From contig AP031359.1 in NCBI GenBank assembly GCA_037833965.1, positions 678,001 to 742,000 of the forward strand: a stretch of 64,000 bases of DNA, given 5' to 3'. Numbering within the stretch: the first letter of the stretch is position 1; the number at the start of each line of letters is the position of its first letter. The position numbers and the translations under genes are program-made. Positions 45,280-55,404 of the stretch are shown one piece after another. Under the pieces are notes generated by a model. The model worked only from the letters and a program-made list of their open reading frames with translations. It made no database searches and was not told the DNA's origin. The stretch comes from Marchantia polymorpha subsp. ruderalis (lineage: Eukaryota; Streptophyta; Marchantiopsida; Marchantiales; Marchantiaceae).

Positions 45280-47429
45280 GCCGGATGTAAGATATTGAGG
45301 ATCATTTGAAAGATGTTCAATCTTTTCAAGACTGTTTGTCAGAAGAAATTCTTGGACGTGAGAAGTTTCTCCTTAGTCTTAGCAAAGATTGATAGCGAAT
45401 ACGTTTAGGGTTTAAAAAAGTGCTATTGAAGGGACCGAGAGTTTGCATCCGGTCCCACTCACTATAAGCTTGAGGTATTGAAAGCATTATATATATATGA
45501 CGTGGTCAAAAATATATTGAGCTTTAAGTGTTTAATGTGTTTGTTGAAGTGGAGTGTGATTCTAGCAAAAAAGAAAAAAAAAGAAAAAAAAAGAAACAAA
45601 GAGAAAAAAGAACATTTCTTTTGCAACTTGGTGGAAGGGATGGATGACATTGTAGGTGCTGAAGGTGATGGTGATAAGGAGCAATGGAGATCAAATTGGG
45701 GTCGCTATGCAATGCGATGTCCCGTGTGTCTTGTGTTGTTTTGTGCTGTGTTTTATTTTGATTAGAGAGTCATTGCTAGGTGTTTGCTTGTGTTTGGATA
45801 CTCTCTAGTCTTGTTTCTTGGTGCGCGCCCGTGTAGGAGTAGGCGCTAATTTCTGAAGTAGTTTTAATCCTGTGTGCAGTCAATAGTGCGGTTGGACTTG
45901 ATCACCAGCCAACCTATCTTTGTTTTTCTCACAATATGACTAGAGCAATGACCAATAGATCGTAAGAGTCTTCTTGCGATGATGGTAGGTTAGGTTGCCC
46001 ATACCCCATAGCTAGTAGGGCTAGAGTAGCTTTGTGTGGATACAACGTCAAGTGCGGATTTGACTACTTGGTGGGAGTTTGGCAGTGGTGCAAGTTAATG
46101 ATTTGGTCATCACGAACACGTTTGATGATCTTGTCGTGGACTGGGATGGATTTACACAAAGTGGGTTAAGGTATTGGCTACTTTTACCTATCCCAGTAGT
46201 TGATGCGGAAAATCATGATGCTACGGATCGTGAATCTTCTATGTTGATATCGTATAGTGTACCAACCCCGTTAATTTGGGACATGGACGGGGTGTAGGGA
46301 GCCATGAAGGATCCACAACGGTACTCTAGAGTAGTGGGCACCATTGAGCTCGACGACTTCATCCAGGAGTTTGATACGTGGTGTGATATGCAATATTTAC
46401 GTAATTTCACATTGTTCACAACCTTCTTTGCCTAAAAGGTATTGTTTAAGAATTTAGAGGGACCTTCCATGGATGACTATCATGAGTTTGGTAGAAACTA
46501 TGCTGTGGAGATTGACGCATGGAGGTGTCATTGGTCTCCAAACTATATGTTCATTACCCATGGTGGTGTTGGTACTAGCGGAGATGTATGTGGTGTTGTT
46601 GCTAGTGGAGCTGCGAGTAGCAGCACTAGTGAAGGTACCAAGAGTGGTAGTACCGGTGAAGTTGTTGGTAAAGTACTAAGAGCGGTTCTAGTGGAGCAGC
46701 TGGTGGAGGTATCATGAGCGGTACTAGCGGATGTACTGGTGGTGAGGCTAGTATTGACACTATTAGAGATACTAGTTACACCGCCATTGGCAACTTGGAT
46801 GGAGTTGCTACTAGCGTGACTACCTTTAGCCCGATTGCAGAGTTCTTCTAAAGGTTGAGGAAGAACTACCAAGGGCTGAAGACTGAGAAGTTGAAGAATC
46901 TTCATGACTTTGAAGAGAAGACTGATGAGAGTCTTTGAGAGACATACACTCGTATGCGACGTTTGATATCAATTACTCAAGGTGTGATTGAAGCGCAGAT
47001 TGTCTAGTATTGATATTGAATTTTGGACAGAGATTTGCTGAGGAGGGTACGTGATGCTACCCTCATGAGCGATGTGTCACCCACATTAGTCCATGTGTTT
47101 GCTTTGTTTGAGAAGATTGAGCTTAACATAGTGGAGGAGAGGGCGATGAAGTTTTCGTTTAATAAGGACACGTCCACTACTTCTTTTGTTTAGCAGAACA
47201 GCGCAAAGTCCCGTCCCACTAGTAGTGGTAGGGGTGGGAGTTGTGGAGTTCCGACACGACATCCGCCAGAGAGTCAACTGTGCGGGCACCATTGCCTTCG
47301 TTTTCTGGTCAGCAGTAGGGTACAACATGTTGGACATGTGGAGGTAGTCACATGAGGAAGTATTGTCCCCAAGAGGACGGAGTACGAGGTTCACAAGTTA
47401 GACCTTAGCCGACACAGGTTGTGTGTGAT
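45280..47429 (+). mobile_element. Ty3/gypsy retrotransposon C, leader and gag only
   Basis: Matches the 5' end of the methyltransferase retrotransposon (minus strand 60110-58020) over its whole length. It comprises a coding-like tail (DHLKDVQ...QDCLSEEIL), a TATATATATGACG box, the poly-A-rich tract near 45570-45612, the GTGCGCGCCCGTGTAGG block near 45823, a TTTGGCAGTGGTGCAAGTT block near 46078, then gag up to the second zinc knuckle. It is cut at 47429 by another element starting TGTAACAAC. Being cut there, it cannot show whether it once carried the methyltransferase. Confidence 0.85.
46079..47429 (+). pseudogene. gag of retrotransposon C
   Basis: Reads LRYWLLLPIPV, VPTPLIWDMDG, then RYSRVVGTIELDDFIQEFDTW and NLEGPSMDDYHEFGRNYAVE, matching the minus-strand gag at 59.2-58.8 kb. 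A Gly/Ser/Thr-rich spacer, the region KLKTEKLKNL-like and the first knuckle (CWTCG near 47332) follow. Stops and small frameshifts are frequent after 46680. The frame upstream of the Met used in the other copy is clearly coding-like, so gag in this family probably starts further upstream. Confidence 0.8.
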
Positions 47430-47803
47430 TGTAACAACAGATAAATACCAAAGTGGAGCATAATGGTAAAGATCCGATCCCACGAGTACAGAAACAATAT
47501 CGTCAAATATTGTCACGTTTAACATTCTATTGACGAGTTTTACCTCTCAGGCACATATCACTCATAGAAGGATCTACAAGTGTTAATTCAAAGGCCATAC
47601 ATCTTATGTTCCAGCATCTTGCACTCCCACTATAGTCTAATGATCCGAAGATAGTTGAGGCTGCGACGTAGCCTCGCTCAAGTCTGCGTTGTCCAGTACT
47701 TCCTTCCTTCTGCGTCGTGCCTTCATCTTACTGCAAATCCGCTACGTCAAAGAACATCTTCCAAATCCAAAAGCGTATGCAATCTCCTTCACCTCTTCAC
47801 AAG

Positions 47804-48333
47804 TAGACCTCGGCAAGGTAAGGTAACCTTTTAGAGTTACCCGGTAAAAGGGTAAAAGGTAAGGGTAAAAGTTAGAGGTTTGGCTATAGGGTAGGGTTAA
47901 GGCAAGGTAAAGGTAGAGCCAAATGGGTACCTGGTAATTACCGGGTAACCCTCGTATCCGCAAAAAACAAAAATGTGGACACTCTCAGAATTAATCAGAA
48001 TGCACATTCTACTAAAGGGATCCAGGTAAACTATACTATAAAGGTAAATTACCTCTACCTTTTACCCTTTAGGGTAGAGATAATAGGGTAATTACTGGGT
48101 AACCTTGATCATTCATCCTTTAGGGTAGAGGTAATAGGGTAATTACAAATTAACCATGATGTAAAAGTAACTTTTAAACCTTCAAGAATCTGTATCGGGT
48201 AACCCGGTAATTACCCTCAGGTGGAAGTAAAGGGTAAAAATAGGCAATAGTGACACGAGTAAGGTAAAAGGTAGGGTAAACGTAGAGGCCCATGGCTTAT
48301 CCGGTTACTGTTTACCTTGTTTGCCAAGGCCTA
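47804..48333. mobile_element. hAT-type MITE with perfect 8-bp target duplication
   Basis: 530 bp, ends TAGACCTCGGCAAGG and CCAAGGCCTA, flanked by ttcacaag on both sides (47796-47803 and 48334-48341). Same GGTAA-rich body as 43842-44426. This copy fixes the element ends and the 8-bp duplication for the family. Non-coding. Confidence 0.9.
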
Positions 48334-48443
48334 TTCACAAGTGGTTCCTCAACATCGTTGTCTGACATGTCAACTTTGGCCGAAGGCCGCGCATGTTTAA
48401 CGTGGTCATCTTCGTTGACAACTTTTGACGCTGACAACTTTGC

Positions 48444-49132
48444 TCACATCTTCTCTCCCATAGCTCCTTTGTCCTCTAATCCGATAATTTGCCTTTTGAG
48501 CAGAAATTTCCTATTCTTCTCCTCTGTTAGCAATTCCATACCTTGATAGAAATTGATAAAAAATGGATATAGATGAATTTGCTGTCCCTTGAACCTGTCA
48601 TTGACAATCCTGTTGTTGACGCTCCACAAGAACCGAGCCAAGTGAGTTGGCTTCCCCGTCACTACTCGCTTCATAAATCCTACTTGCCAAGACGTCATGT
48701 ACGTCGTCGTGAAGGCCTCAAAATCTGCATTAGTGCCACTTCCACATTGGATCGCAACAGGTCGTTGTAATCCGTCGTCCGCCACCCATTGATGATCAAT
48801 CAAGGTGACTTAAACAACACTGCGAATGTCTTCTCTTCTCGCTGAGTCACCTTCACGCTCTTGTGGTCGTAGAGCAAATCGCCTTCTTGACCATCACACG
48901 GATCCAAGACTTGAGCCCATTGCTCAATAATCCAACTCTCAAGGCGATCACAAATTCTAGTGCCCTTTGATGCGCGATCCTCATACCACTCCTTCACGAT
49001 CGCCGCACAAACCCAATTCCAACTCCTGAGTAAGAAATTGAACCTAACGGTTGTCAACTCATCGCGAGATGCTCTAAATCCAAATTTTGACACTCTCAAT
49101 GCCTTTAATTGTAGTCCCAAAACTTGCATCAT
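48444..49132 (-). pseudogene. Conserved N-terminal domain of the coiled-coil family (copy c1)
   Basis: Frame 1 (49132-48800): LTTVRFNFLLRSWNWVCAAI, then VLDPCDGQEGDLLYDHKSVKVTQ. Frame 2 (48803-48444): WVADDGLQRPVAIQ, TSWQVGFMKRVVTGKPTHLA and HLYPFFINFYQGMELLTEE. A one-base shift joins them. All blocks correspond to copies a and b in order. It ends at a stop soon after the domain, so the linker and coiled coil are absent. Function unknown. Confidence 0.5.
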
Positions 49133-49310
49133 TGTTGCGCTTTCAATTAGTCACTCGCGATCCTTGCAGAACTCTCAATTCGATAGTAAAATCTTCCAAA
49201 ATGTTCGTGCGGAACTCCATTACCCGCTGATGTCTCTCGACGCCCTAACCGTCTCGTGAAACTTGCGCGAACTATCCGTGCCAAGGCCGAACTGCCTTCT
49301 TGTCGACGCT

Positions 49311-49609
49311 TGTGGTGCTTAGTTTTTTTGTTTTTTGCATAAATTAAAAAAATCTAAACATATTCGTGTTAGAAAGTATGCACACAAGTTCTAAGTCAAA
49401 GAAGTTAAGAGAATTATGGGAATCTAACTAGTCAGGAGAGGAAAGTAGGATTTGCCTTCGGCCGAAGACCTTTGGATCTTTGGATCATCGGCGCAGTCAT
49501 TTTAGAGGATGCAATAGCCGGGTCTTCGGCAAAGACAACGGATTTCAATTTGAATTCGCAAAGGGCAGATCAATTTTTGCACGCGCTGAGGGTCTCAATT
49601 CGCAAGCGT
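49311..49609 (+). mobile_element. 5' fragment of a coiled-coil-gene element (copy c3)
   Basis: Starts TGTGGTGCTTAG and matches 4098-4390 closely (both contain CGGCG(C/T)AGTCATTTT and GATGCAATAG). It breaks off at 49609, where an oppositely oriented copy begins. Useful because it fixes the 5' end of the family. Confidence 0.7.
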
Positions 49610-51308
49610 TGTAATGACAAATAAATACCAAAATGGAGCATAATGGTAAAGATCTGATCCCACGAGGACAAACAACACAAAGAGTACCGATTGTCACGTA
49701 TATAACAGACTATTGAGGAGTTTGAATTCTCAGGCTACTGTCACTCTCAGAAATACTACAGGTGTTCGACTCGGAGGTCACTCGGAGGACACGCAATGCA
49801 GCGTAATACACACCAACACACACCTGAAACAAGTAAATGCAAAACTCAGAGGTCGATCATGACCTCAACTTAAGATTCAGGGGGGAAATTTTCCAAGTAC
49901 ACTGAGAGGACATGTAGCTAGCAGCCAATTACGAATTTGCTTAAATCTTGTCACTAGCCAGACGCTATTTCAAAACATTTGAATTGGAGCTCCTACTTCG
50001 GATGCGGTACCTTCGTCAAACCGAAGTCAGTGTTACGCGGTGAACAACACACTCAACTCACAAAACGCGCAGAGAATACATAAGTTCGAATTGAGAAAAC
50101 TAAATTGAGAAAAGACCTCTAAGGCCAACGCCTTGGACTACTTTATTCCTAACTACCAAAAACTGTCATCTGCTGCGGTGCGAGCACCGAACAGGTCCTA
50201 CGCCTTCGGGATCGGTAGGTGCCGCCCCCTGTTATCTCCGCTCTAAACCTAATCTTTGCAAAACGCCTACTAATTCTACCGCTAACTTTGCTACCGCGTC
50301 GCGTGATCTGATAAGATACGATTCTAACTTCTTACACAGCCGACGGTGCCTACGTCCGCTCTTTTTGATTAACTCGGCAGCACGATGTTCAATCTCGCGT
50401 AACCGAAGCCCTTTGTGAGATTTGATCTGCCACAGCGTGTATCCGCGCACACATCGCTCCACGCGCGCAGTTAAGGCTTCACTCGTTTCTCCCGATAACT
50501 GCCGAATCTTCCCCTCGGCCTCCGTCAATTTTGCCTCCACCTCGCATAACTGCTCTTTCGCTTGCGACCGTTGCGTCCTCAACTCTCCACACTGTGCCTG
50601 CAATTTCTCAATTAACTCCGGGTCCGCGATCCGCGCGGCTTCGTACTCGGATATCTTCTTCGTCTTTACCGCCAACTCGGCCTGATACTCTCGCTTTGCT
50701 TCCTCCACGGCGGCCTGCAATTCATCTACCTTTAAGGACTCCGCGTCGTATGCGATTCGGCAGGCTTCCAATCTCTTCAGAAGGTCTACGCTGGCGCACT
50801 TAGCCCTCTCCACGTCTTCACGAAGACTGTCACTAGTTTGCTTCGCCTTCCGTCACCTTTCAACTTCCTAAGTCTGCTTCCTTTGGAGTGCCTGGTACTT
50901 CGCTTCTGGGACTTCTCCACGTAGGACTCACCGGGATGCCTTCGACGTACTTCTCCCGCTTCCGGTCGAGGTATTGTAGCAACGTTAGCACCTGCACACT
51001 CAACACCTCAACGGCACCCAAGGCTACCGACTGTGCCTCTTTTGCTAAGAGTTCCGCACCCTTCTCCAATATGATGGTATCAGTGGAGGTCCGAGGTGAG
51101 ATCGCCTTCTGTGATTCACCCTCGGTTGCTGCCACGTCTTCCACGGCCTTTGCCGCTACTTCCTCTTACGCCACCGGGTCCTCCTCAGTATCCGAGGACA
51201 CCGGTAAGACCTCAGCGGCCTCTACCCGAGGTTCCTTCCCCTCAGGTACATCTTTCTTGCTTCAAGGGAACGTCCTCAATCAAAATGGCCTTCCTCTTAT
51301 CTCTCCTT
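49610..51308 (-). mobile_element. Coiled-coil-gene element, copy c2 (3' half)
   Basis: The plus-strand left end TGTAATGACAAATAAATACC matches 47430, and the next 600 bases match 10399-10930 (TTCAGGGGGGAAATTTTCC; GCGGTACCTTCGTCAAACCGAAG). It holds the linker and coiled-coil parts of the gene and is cut at 51308 by the repeat-flanked unit at 51309-51836. Confidence 0.7.
50232..50813 (-). CDS. Coiled-coil C-terminal part of the repeat-family protein (copy c2)
   Basis: An open frame of 193 residues rich in Glu, Lys, Arg, Ala and Leu with heptad-like spacing (LKVDELQAAVEEAKREYQAE, then EKLQAQCGELRTQRSQAKEQ), so very probably a long coiled coil. It ends with a basic segment and AVAKLAVELVGVLQRLG, similar to the end of copy b. 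A separate frame upstream (51144-50860) carries the linker and VLTLLQYLDRKREKYVEG, matching PLLKYLDGKRGKYA in copy a; a frameshift separates the two. It is a fragment of a larger gene, unlikely to be expressed alone. Confidence 0.45.
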   Translation of the reverse strand: MERAKCASVDLLKRLEACRIAYDAESLKVDELQAAVEEAKREYQAELAVKTKKISEYEAARIADPELIEKLQAQCGELRTQRSQAKEQLCEVEAKLTEAEGKIRQLSGETSEALTARVERCVRGYTLWQIKSHKGLRLREIEHRAAELIKKSGRRHRRLCKKLESYLIRSRDAVAKLAVELVGVLQRLGLERR

Positions 51309-51424
51309 TGTCGTGCAAATACATATCGCCATACACTCTACATCGCTGACATGCTACTCACATACACATACGCACACACATACACACATATAAGGCGCGA
51401 GAGAGTACACACTCAAATGTCACA
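51309..51424. repeat. 115-bp direct repeat, left copy
   Basis: Starts TGTCGTGCAAATACATATCG and ends AAATGTCACA; nearly identical to 51722-51836. Contains a CA-rich microsatellite-like core (ACACATACGCACACACATAC). Confidence 0.9.
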
Positions 51425-51426
51425 AC

Positions 51427-51719
51427 TGAAATGAACGGGAGATTCCCAACTGGAATTCCCGTCGATCAATTACCCTACTTGCAACAAACCGTCACCGTCA
51501 CAAACATGAGTCAAGCCCAGCCCACTCCACACTCGGAGAATCCAGGTCGACGCAAAGAGGAAAGTCACTCTACGCTCCCAACGCTTCCAGGCTCGACTCG
51601 AAGAACTAACGTTCTTCGAGCCGTCCTCGACTCTATACCCCTCGTGACCCGAACCCTATTTCCACGTCTAAATATATTAAGTGTCTAAACTGCGTGAGCC
51701 GACTCGTAGCTACATGACA
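51427..51719. repeat. 293-bp TG...CA repeat, copy 1
   Basis: Starts TGAAATGAACGGGAGATTCC and ends TACATGACA. About 95 percent identical by eye to 62605-62897, with a diverged copy at 34735-34945. TG...CA ends suggest an LTR or retroelement interior. No coding potential. Contains an internal inverted repeat (TCGAAGAACTAACGTTCTTCGA). Confidence 0.85.
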
Positions 51720-51721
51720 GC

Positions 51722-51836
51722 TGTCGTGCGAATACATATCGCCATACACTCTACATCGCTGACATGCTACTCACATACACATACGCACACACATACACAC
51801 ATATAAGGCGCGAGAGAGTACACACTCAAATGTCAC
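51722..51836. repeat. 115-bp direct repeat, right copy
   Basis: Second copy of the repeat at 51309-51424, TGTCGTGCGAAT to GTCACA. On the minus strand it starts TGTGACATTTGAG immediately after a purine-rich tract (AGGGGGGCGAG at 51839-51849), the arrangement expected at a polypurine tract followed by a 3' LTR. The two repeats with the 293-bp segment between could be a miniature LTR element of about 530 bp. Confidence 0.85.
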
Positions 51837-52008
51837 AACTCGCCCCCCTAGCTGGCGGTCAGGTCCCTCTGACTCCCGGGTAGCCCTATCTACAGCTACA
51901 TGCTATACACCTTCGTGGGTGCGCGAACCAGTAGGCCGGGTGCTATGTCGCCCCATCGTTAGTCACATATCTGCAATTCATAACATGTGAAGATCAAGTC
52001 ATCTACCC

Positions 52009-52590
52009 CTATGAAGTACATCGAGGACAAACCCATCGTCCAACCGGAATAACATCGATAGGCGGAGTTAGACACGACATGTGCCATCCCCTAGAGCACC
52101 TATCACACACCAACATACGGGCCGCCTGACCAGCTGACCCACATAGCATGCACCTCAAGCCAGCACGTACTATCGCTAAGCTTGGGTCCATAGTGCCATC
52201 TACGTTTGGGAGGTGGCATGGTGCACAATTGCGCACATGATCCTTCCAAACAACGCCGTCACGACCCTCCAACATGAGAACTCTAGAAGGTAACACCTTC
52301 CGCACTCGCAAGATTGTGCGTCCCGCCGTCACATCCAATGTCGTCGGTGCAGTCTGCTGTAGATAGACGTAGTCTCCCACATGGAATTTACGAATTGATG
52401 ATCGATAACCTCCTCCCCGAATGGTTGCATATCGCAACGTATCTCTATGTTGAGCAATCGCAAGATTCTCAAACGCTACAGGCATAACTCTCCGAAAGAG
52501 CTCTGCACGCTGAGAACATACTCTCACCCACATATTCGGGTCATCAAGGTTCACCACCTCGCTAGACGAATCGATGTTGGCAAGTCTGGA
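52009..52590 (-). CDS. Integrase C-terminal region with PHD finger
   Basis: An open frame (52671-52009; homology starts about 52590) reads EVVNLDDPNMWVRVCSQRAEL, FENLAIAQHRDTLRYATIR and FHVGDYVYLQQTAPTTLDV, the SH3-like/GPY-type DNA-binding region of Ty3 integrases. The last 47 residues form a PHD finger: C-x2-C (CMLC), C-x2-C (CDRC), H-x2-C (HMSC) and C-x2-C (CPRC), i.e. C4HC3, with the conserved Trp of GRWVCPRC. PHD fingers read histone H3 tails. It occupies the place of the chromodomain of chromoviruses and may steer integration. It is in a -1 frame relative to the integrase core. Confidence 0.88.
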   Translation of the reverse strand, partial: SRLANIDSSSEVVNLDDPNMWVRVCSQRAELFRRVMPVAFENLAIAQHRDTLRYATIRGGGYRSSIRKFHVGDYVYLQQTAPTTLDVTAGRTILRVRKVLPSRVLMLEGRDGVVWKDHVRNCAPCHLPNVDGTMDPSLAIVRAGLRCMLCGSAGQAARMLVCDRCSRGWHMSCLTPPIDVIPVGRWVCPRCTS

Positions 52591-52599
52591 TCTCGGCCG

Positions 52600-53520
52600 T
52601 ACAATAGAAAATATGGTGAGAAGGAAGCCAAGGATGCCTGCCGACTGAATCGATATCCCATGGCCAACCACGGTAACTGGATATCCTAGTCCCCAAGATG
52701 ACCTTTCTGCAGGCCATACTTGCGCAACGCCCTCTTCATCGTCTGTACAACACGTTCAGCTAAACCATCCGCCTCTGGATGATCTCGCGACGTGGTCCGA
52801 TGATCAATCAGTGCCTTGTTGTACAAGACCTGAAACTCACCCTGAAACTCCGTTCCCTGATCGGTCAACACCTCAGCTGGTGCACCATAGTGACTAAGCA
52901 CTCTGTCAAGGAAACCATACACTACTCCCTCACTTGCCTTGTCAGGTAATGCCACCAACTCAATCCACTTGGAGAAATGCTCCACCATCACCAACACATA
53001 CCGATGATGTCGTACAGTCAAAGGTAGTGGTTTAGCAAAGTCCAAACTCCAACGGTAACCCAACCCCATGATGGGTAATGGATGTAACACTGGTGTCGGG
53101 GCATTGAATGATGCCTTCACTCGATCACAAACCATGCAACGTGATACCAACTGCTGTACCTGAGTATGCATACCACGCCACCAATACTGACCAAGGAGTA
53201 AGCTGTATGTACGCTTCACTCCAAAATGTCCCAACTCCTCATGAGCATGTCTCACAATGCGTGCTCTCTGGGCTGGATGTGAAACTACTCGTACCCTACC
53301 GTCCTCCCACACTCGGAGAACATGTGATCCCTCCAATCGGTATCTCTTGGCCCGTTGGAGAACACGATCTCGCTCCTTGGCACCCATTGTGCCTGGCACC
53401 ATGCTCGTCCGTAGGAACTCCAACACCAATGCATCATCGTGAACATCACGCTGATCCACACCACCATCCTCAACCTCAGGATCTAAAGATCGACCATCTA
53501 CTCTCTGACTAGAGTAAGAT
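52600..53520 (-). pseudogene. Integrase, zinc-binding and catalytic core
   Basis: Zinc-binding region HAHEELGHFGVKRTYSLLLG...SRCMVCD (HHCC). Core: WSLDFAKPLPL (Asp), VEHFSKWIELVALPDKASEG, EVLTDQGTEF (Asp) and PEADGLAERVVQTMKRAL (Glu), so the DDE triad is complete. A TAG at 52688-52686 replaces Trp of element A. The frame continues with LPWLAMGYRFSRQASL and FSPYFLLYGRDPDLPTSI, then ends within ten codons; the downstream region is in another frame. Confidence 0.93.
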
Positions 53521-53649
53521 GTCAGATGATCCTCTCTGCTGGAGTTCCCACGTAACCAACACATGAAGGCAGATGCATGCCAACCAGGCACCATCTCCTC
53601 GTCAACCTCACCATGCCATCTAGCTCCAGTGTCATTCTCCTGACAAGTG

Positions 53650-53993
53650 CATGGGTTTCGATTCAAACCATCGGCATCTAGGTTCGCAACTCCAGGTCTA
53701 TGCACTACCTGAAAGTCGTACTCCTGTAAGATGAGAGCCCACCGTGCAAGCTTCCCTGTAAGCTTGTCGGACTCCATCAACCACTTGAGCGGTTGATGAT
53801 CAGTAACAAGGGTGAATTGCGTACTAAACAAGTAACACCTGAAGTGTGCCACAGCCCACACCGCTGCCAAGCACTCTCCCTCGTACGAACTATACCGCGA
53901 CTCCGTTGCATTGTTCAAACGACTAGCGTACGCAACCACAAACTCCTTGCCCTCATCATCACGCTGCGTCAACACCGCTCCAAATCCCAACAT
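53650..53993 (-). pseudogene. RNase H domain
   Basis: Continues in the RT frame. LGFGAVLTQRDDEGKEFVVA, then YEGECLAAVWAVAHF (catalytic Glu near residue 40 of this segment), LVTDHQPLKW (Asp about 65) and ANLDADGLNRNP (Asp about 106). This is the typical Ty3 RNase H without an archaeal-type insertion. Open throughout this stretch and continuous with integrase. Confidence 0.92.
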
Positions 53994-55130
53994 ACTTCAA
54001 TCAGTGTGCAATTGGTATGGACGACCTCTGATAGGTCTCCTCAAGATGGAAGCGGCCACCAACCTGGCCTTGAGCTCAACAAAAGCTCTCTCCTGCTCAT
54101 CTTCCCATTGCCACTCATGATCTGACTTCAGCAACTGGTTCAAAGGCTTGGCTATAACACTGAACCCCTTCACATACCTCTGGTAGTAGTTCGCTAAACC
54201 CATGAATGCACGAACTCTACTCACATCCGTGGGACGAGGGATGCGTGCAATAGCCTCCACCTTTGCTTGCTGAACTCCTAAACCACCTGGGTATATCACA
54301 TGACCCAAGTACTCAACCTTCTCCTGGAAGAACTTACACTTCCTAGGATGTAACCTCAAACCATGAGCCCTCAATCGCTCAAACACAATCTGCAAGTGTA
54401 TCTGGTGTTGCTCCACAGTGACTCTAAACACCAAGATATCATCAATGTAACATCTGACAAAATCCAGCCCTGCCAGGATTCTGTCCATAACCCTCTGAAA
54501 CTTGGCAGGTGCAATCTTCAACCCAAAGGGTAAGAATCGCCACTGATACAAACAATCCTTGCAGTGGGAGTTGACGCCCCAAAACGCTGTCTTGGTTTTG
54601 TCCTCCTCCCGAATTGGCAACTGATGGTATCTTGCCCGAAGATCCAAAGTACAAAAAATCCTTGCATGTCCCACCACATCAAAGATCTCCTAAGGTGTAG
54701 GCATGGCATACTTATCGGACTTCGTCTGCCGATTGATAGGACGGTAGTTTCCACACATGCGCCTATCCGTGTAGTTGCCATGAACATCCTTCTTCACCGG
54801 CATGACAGTGGCTCACACATACTCATCATGCGATAACTCCACTAGTCCAGCCTCTAGTAGATCCAACGTCCTACTCTGAATCAAATCTCTCTCCATCTCA
54901 CTATATCGATAAGGACGACGGAAGATTGGCGTATTACTAGCCAATTCTATCCGTATACCAGGTCCAATCAACGCACCCAACTCCTTCATACTGAAGGCAA
55001 AACAACTCCTATAGTCTCGTAGGAATTGTGTCAATCGTCGCATCTCTCCTCCTGTGATCTAGGAACCAATCAATGGCTCCCATTCCTCCTCCATAGGCAC
55101 ACTAGAGGGAGGCGACACTGTCAATGGTTG
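53994..55130 (-). pseudogene. Reverse transcriptase of the methyltransferase element
   Basis: In frame: MRRLTQFLRDYRSCFAFSMK, GIRIELASNTPIFRRPYRYS, VMPVKKDVHGNYTDRRMCG, LDLRARYHQLPIREEDKTKT, QWRFLPFGLKIAPAKFQRVM and the catalytic CYIDDILVF (YIDD at about 54449-54438). MGLANYYQRYVKGF and the RT-RNase H connection follow. Stops are at about 55060, 54815-54813 (TGA), about 54690 (TAG) and 53999-53997 (TGA, Trp in element A). All key RT motifs intact. Confidence 0.93.
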
Positions 55131-55186
55131 CTACGCTACACACTGCAAAGAAGGGTTCTCCGTACCCTCCTTCGTAGCCACCTCCA

Positions 55187-55232
55187 CATGAGAATCCTCT
55201 CCAACTGCATGCAGTTGGAGAGGATTCTCATG
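55187..55232. repeat. Perfect 46-bp palindrome between methyltransferase and RT
   Basis: 23-base arms with no loop (CATGAGAATCCTCTCCAACT...), centred on TGCATGCA. It lies in the linker and is read through by the minus-strand frame (AHENPLQLHAVGEDSHVE), which stays open across it. Confidence 0.97.
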
Positions 55233-55404
55233 GGCTGCAACTCTGGCAAGTCCTTTCGTCACGTCCCATAAACTCCAAGGATGACGAATATCTCGCCTGT
55301 TGCCCCTAGCCATTTCCACTACTGTCCCGGTAGGCAATGAGCTAATAAGTGGTGTAACAACCACCAAATATGCGCGCAAACGGCGTTGCTCGGCCAAACC
55401 CAAG

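Larger units (their letters stand above)
47430..49310 (-). mobile_element. Coiled-coil-gene element, copy c1, interrupted
   Basis: The 3' end (minus sense) at 47430 matches those at 10399 and 49610 (TGTAACAACAGATAAATACC in plus orientation, then the shared block ...GATC...CCCACGAG). It is inserted in gag of retrotransposon C. A hAT MITE (47804-48333) splits it, and the 5' end is cut at 49310 by the plus-oriented fragment starting at 49311. The coiled-coil part of the gene is missing. Confidence 0.65.
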
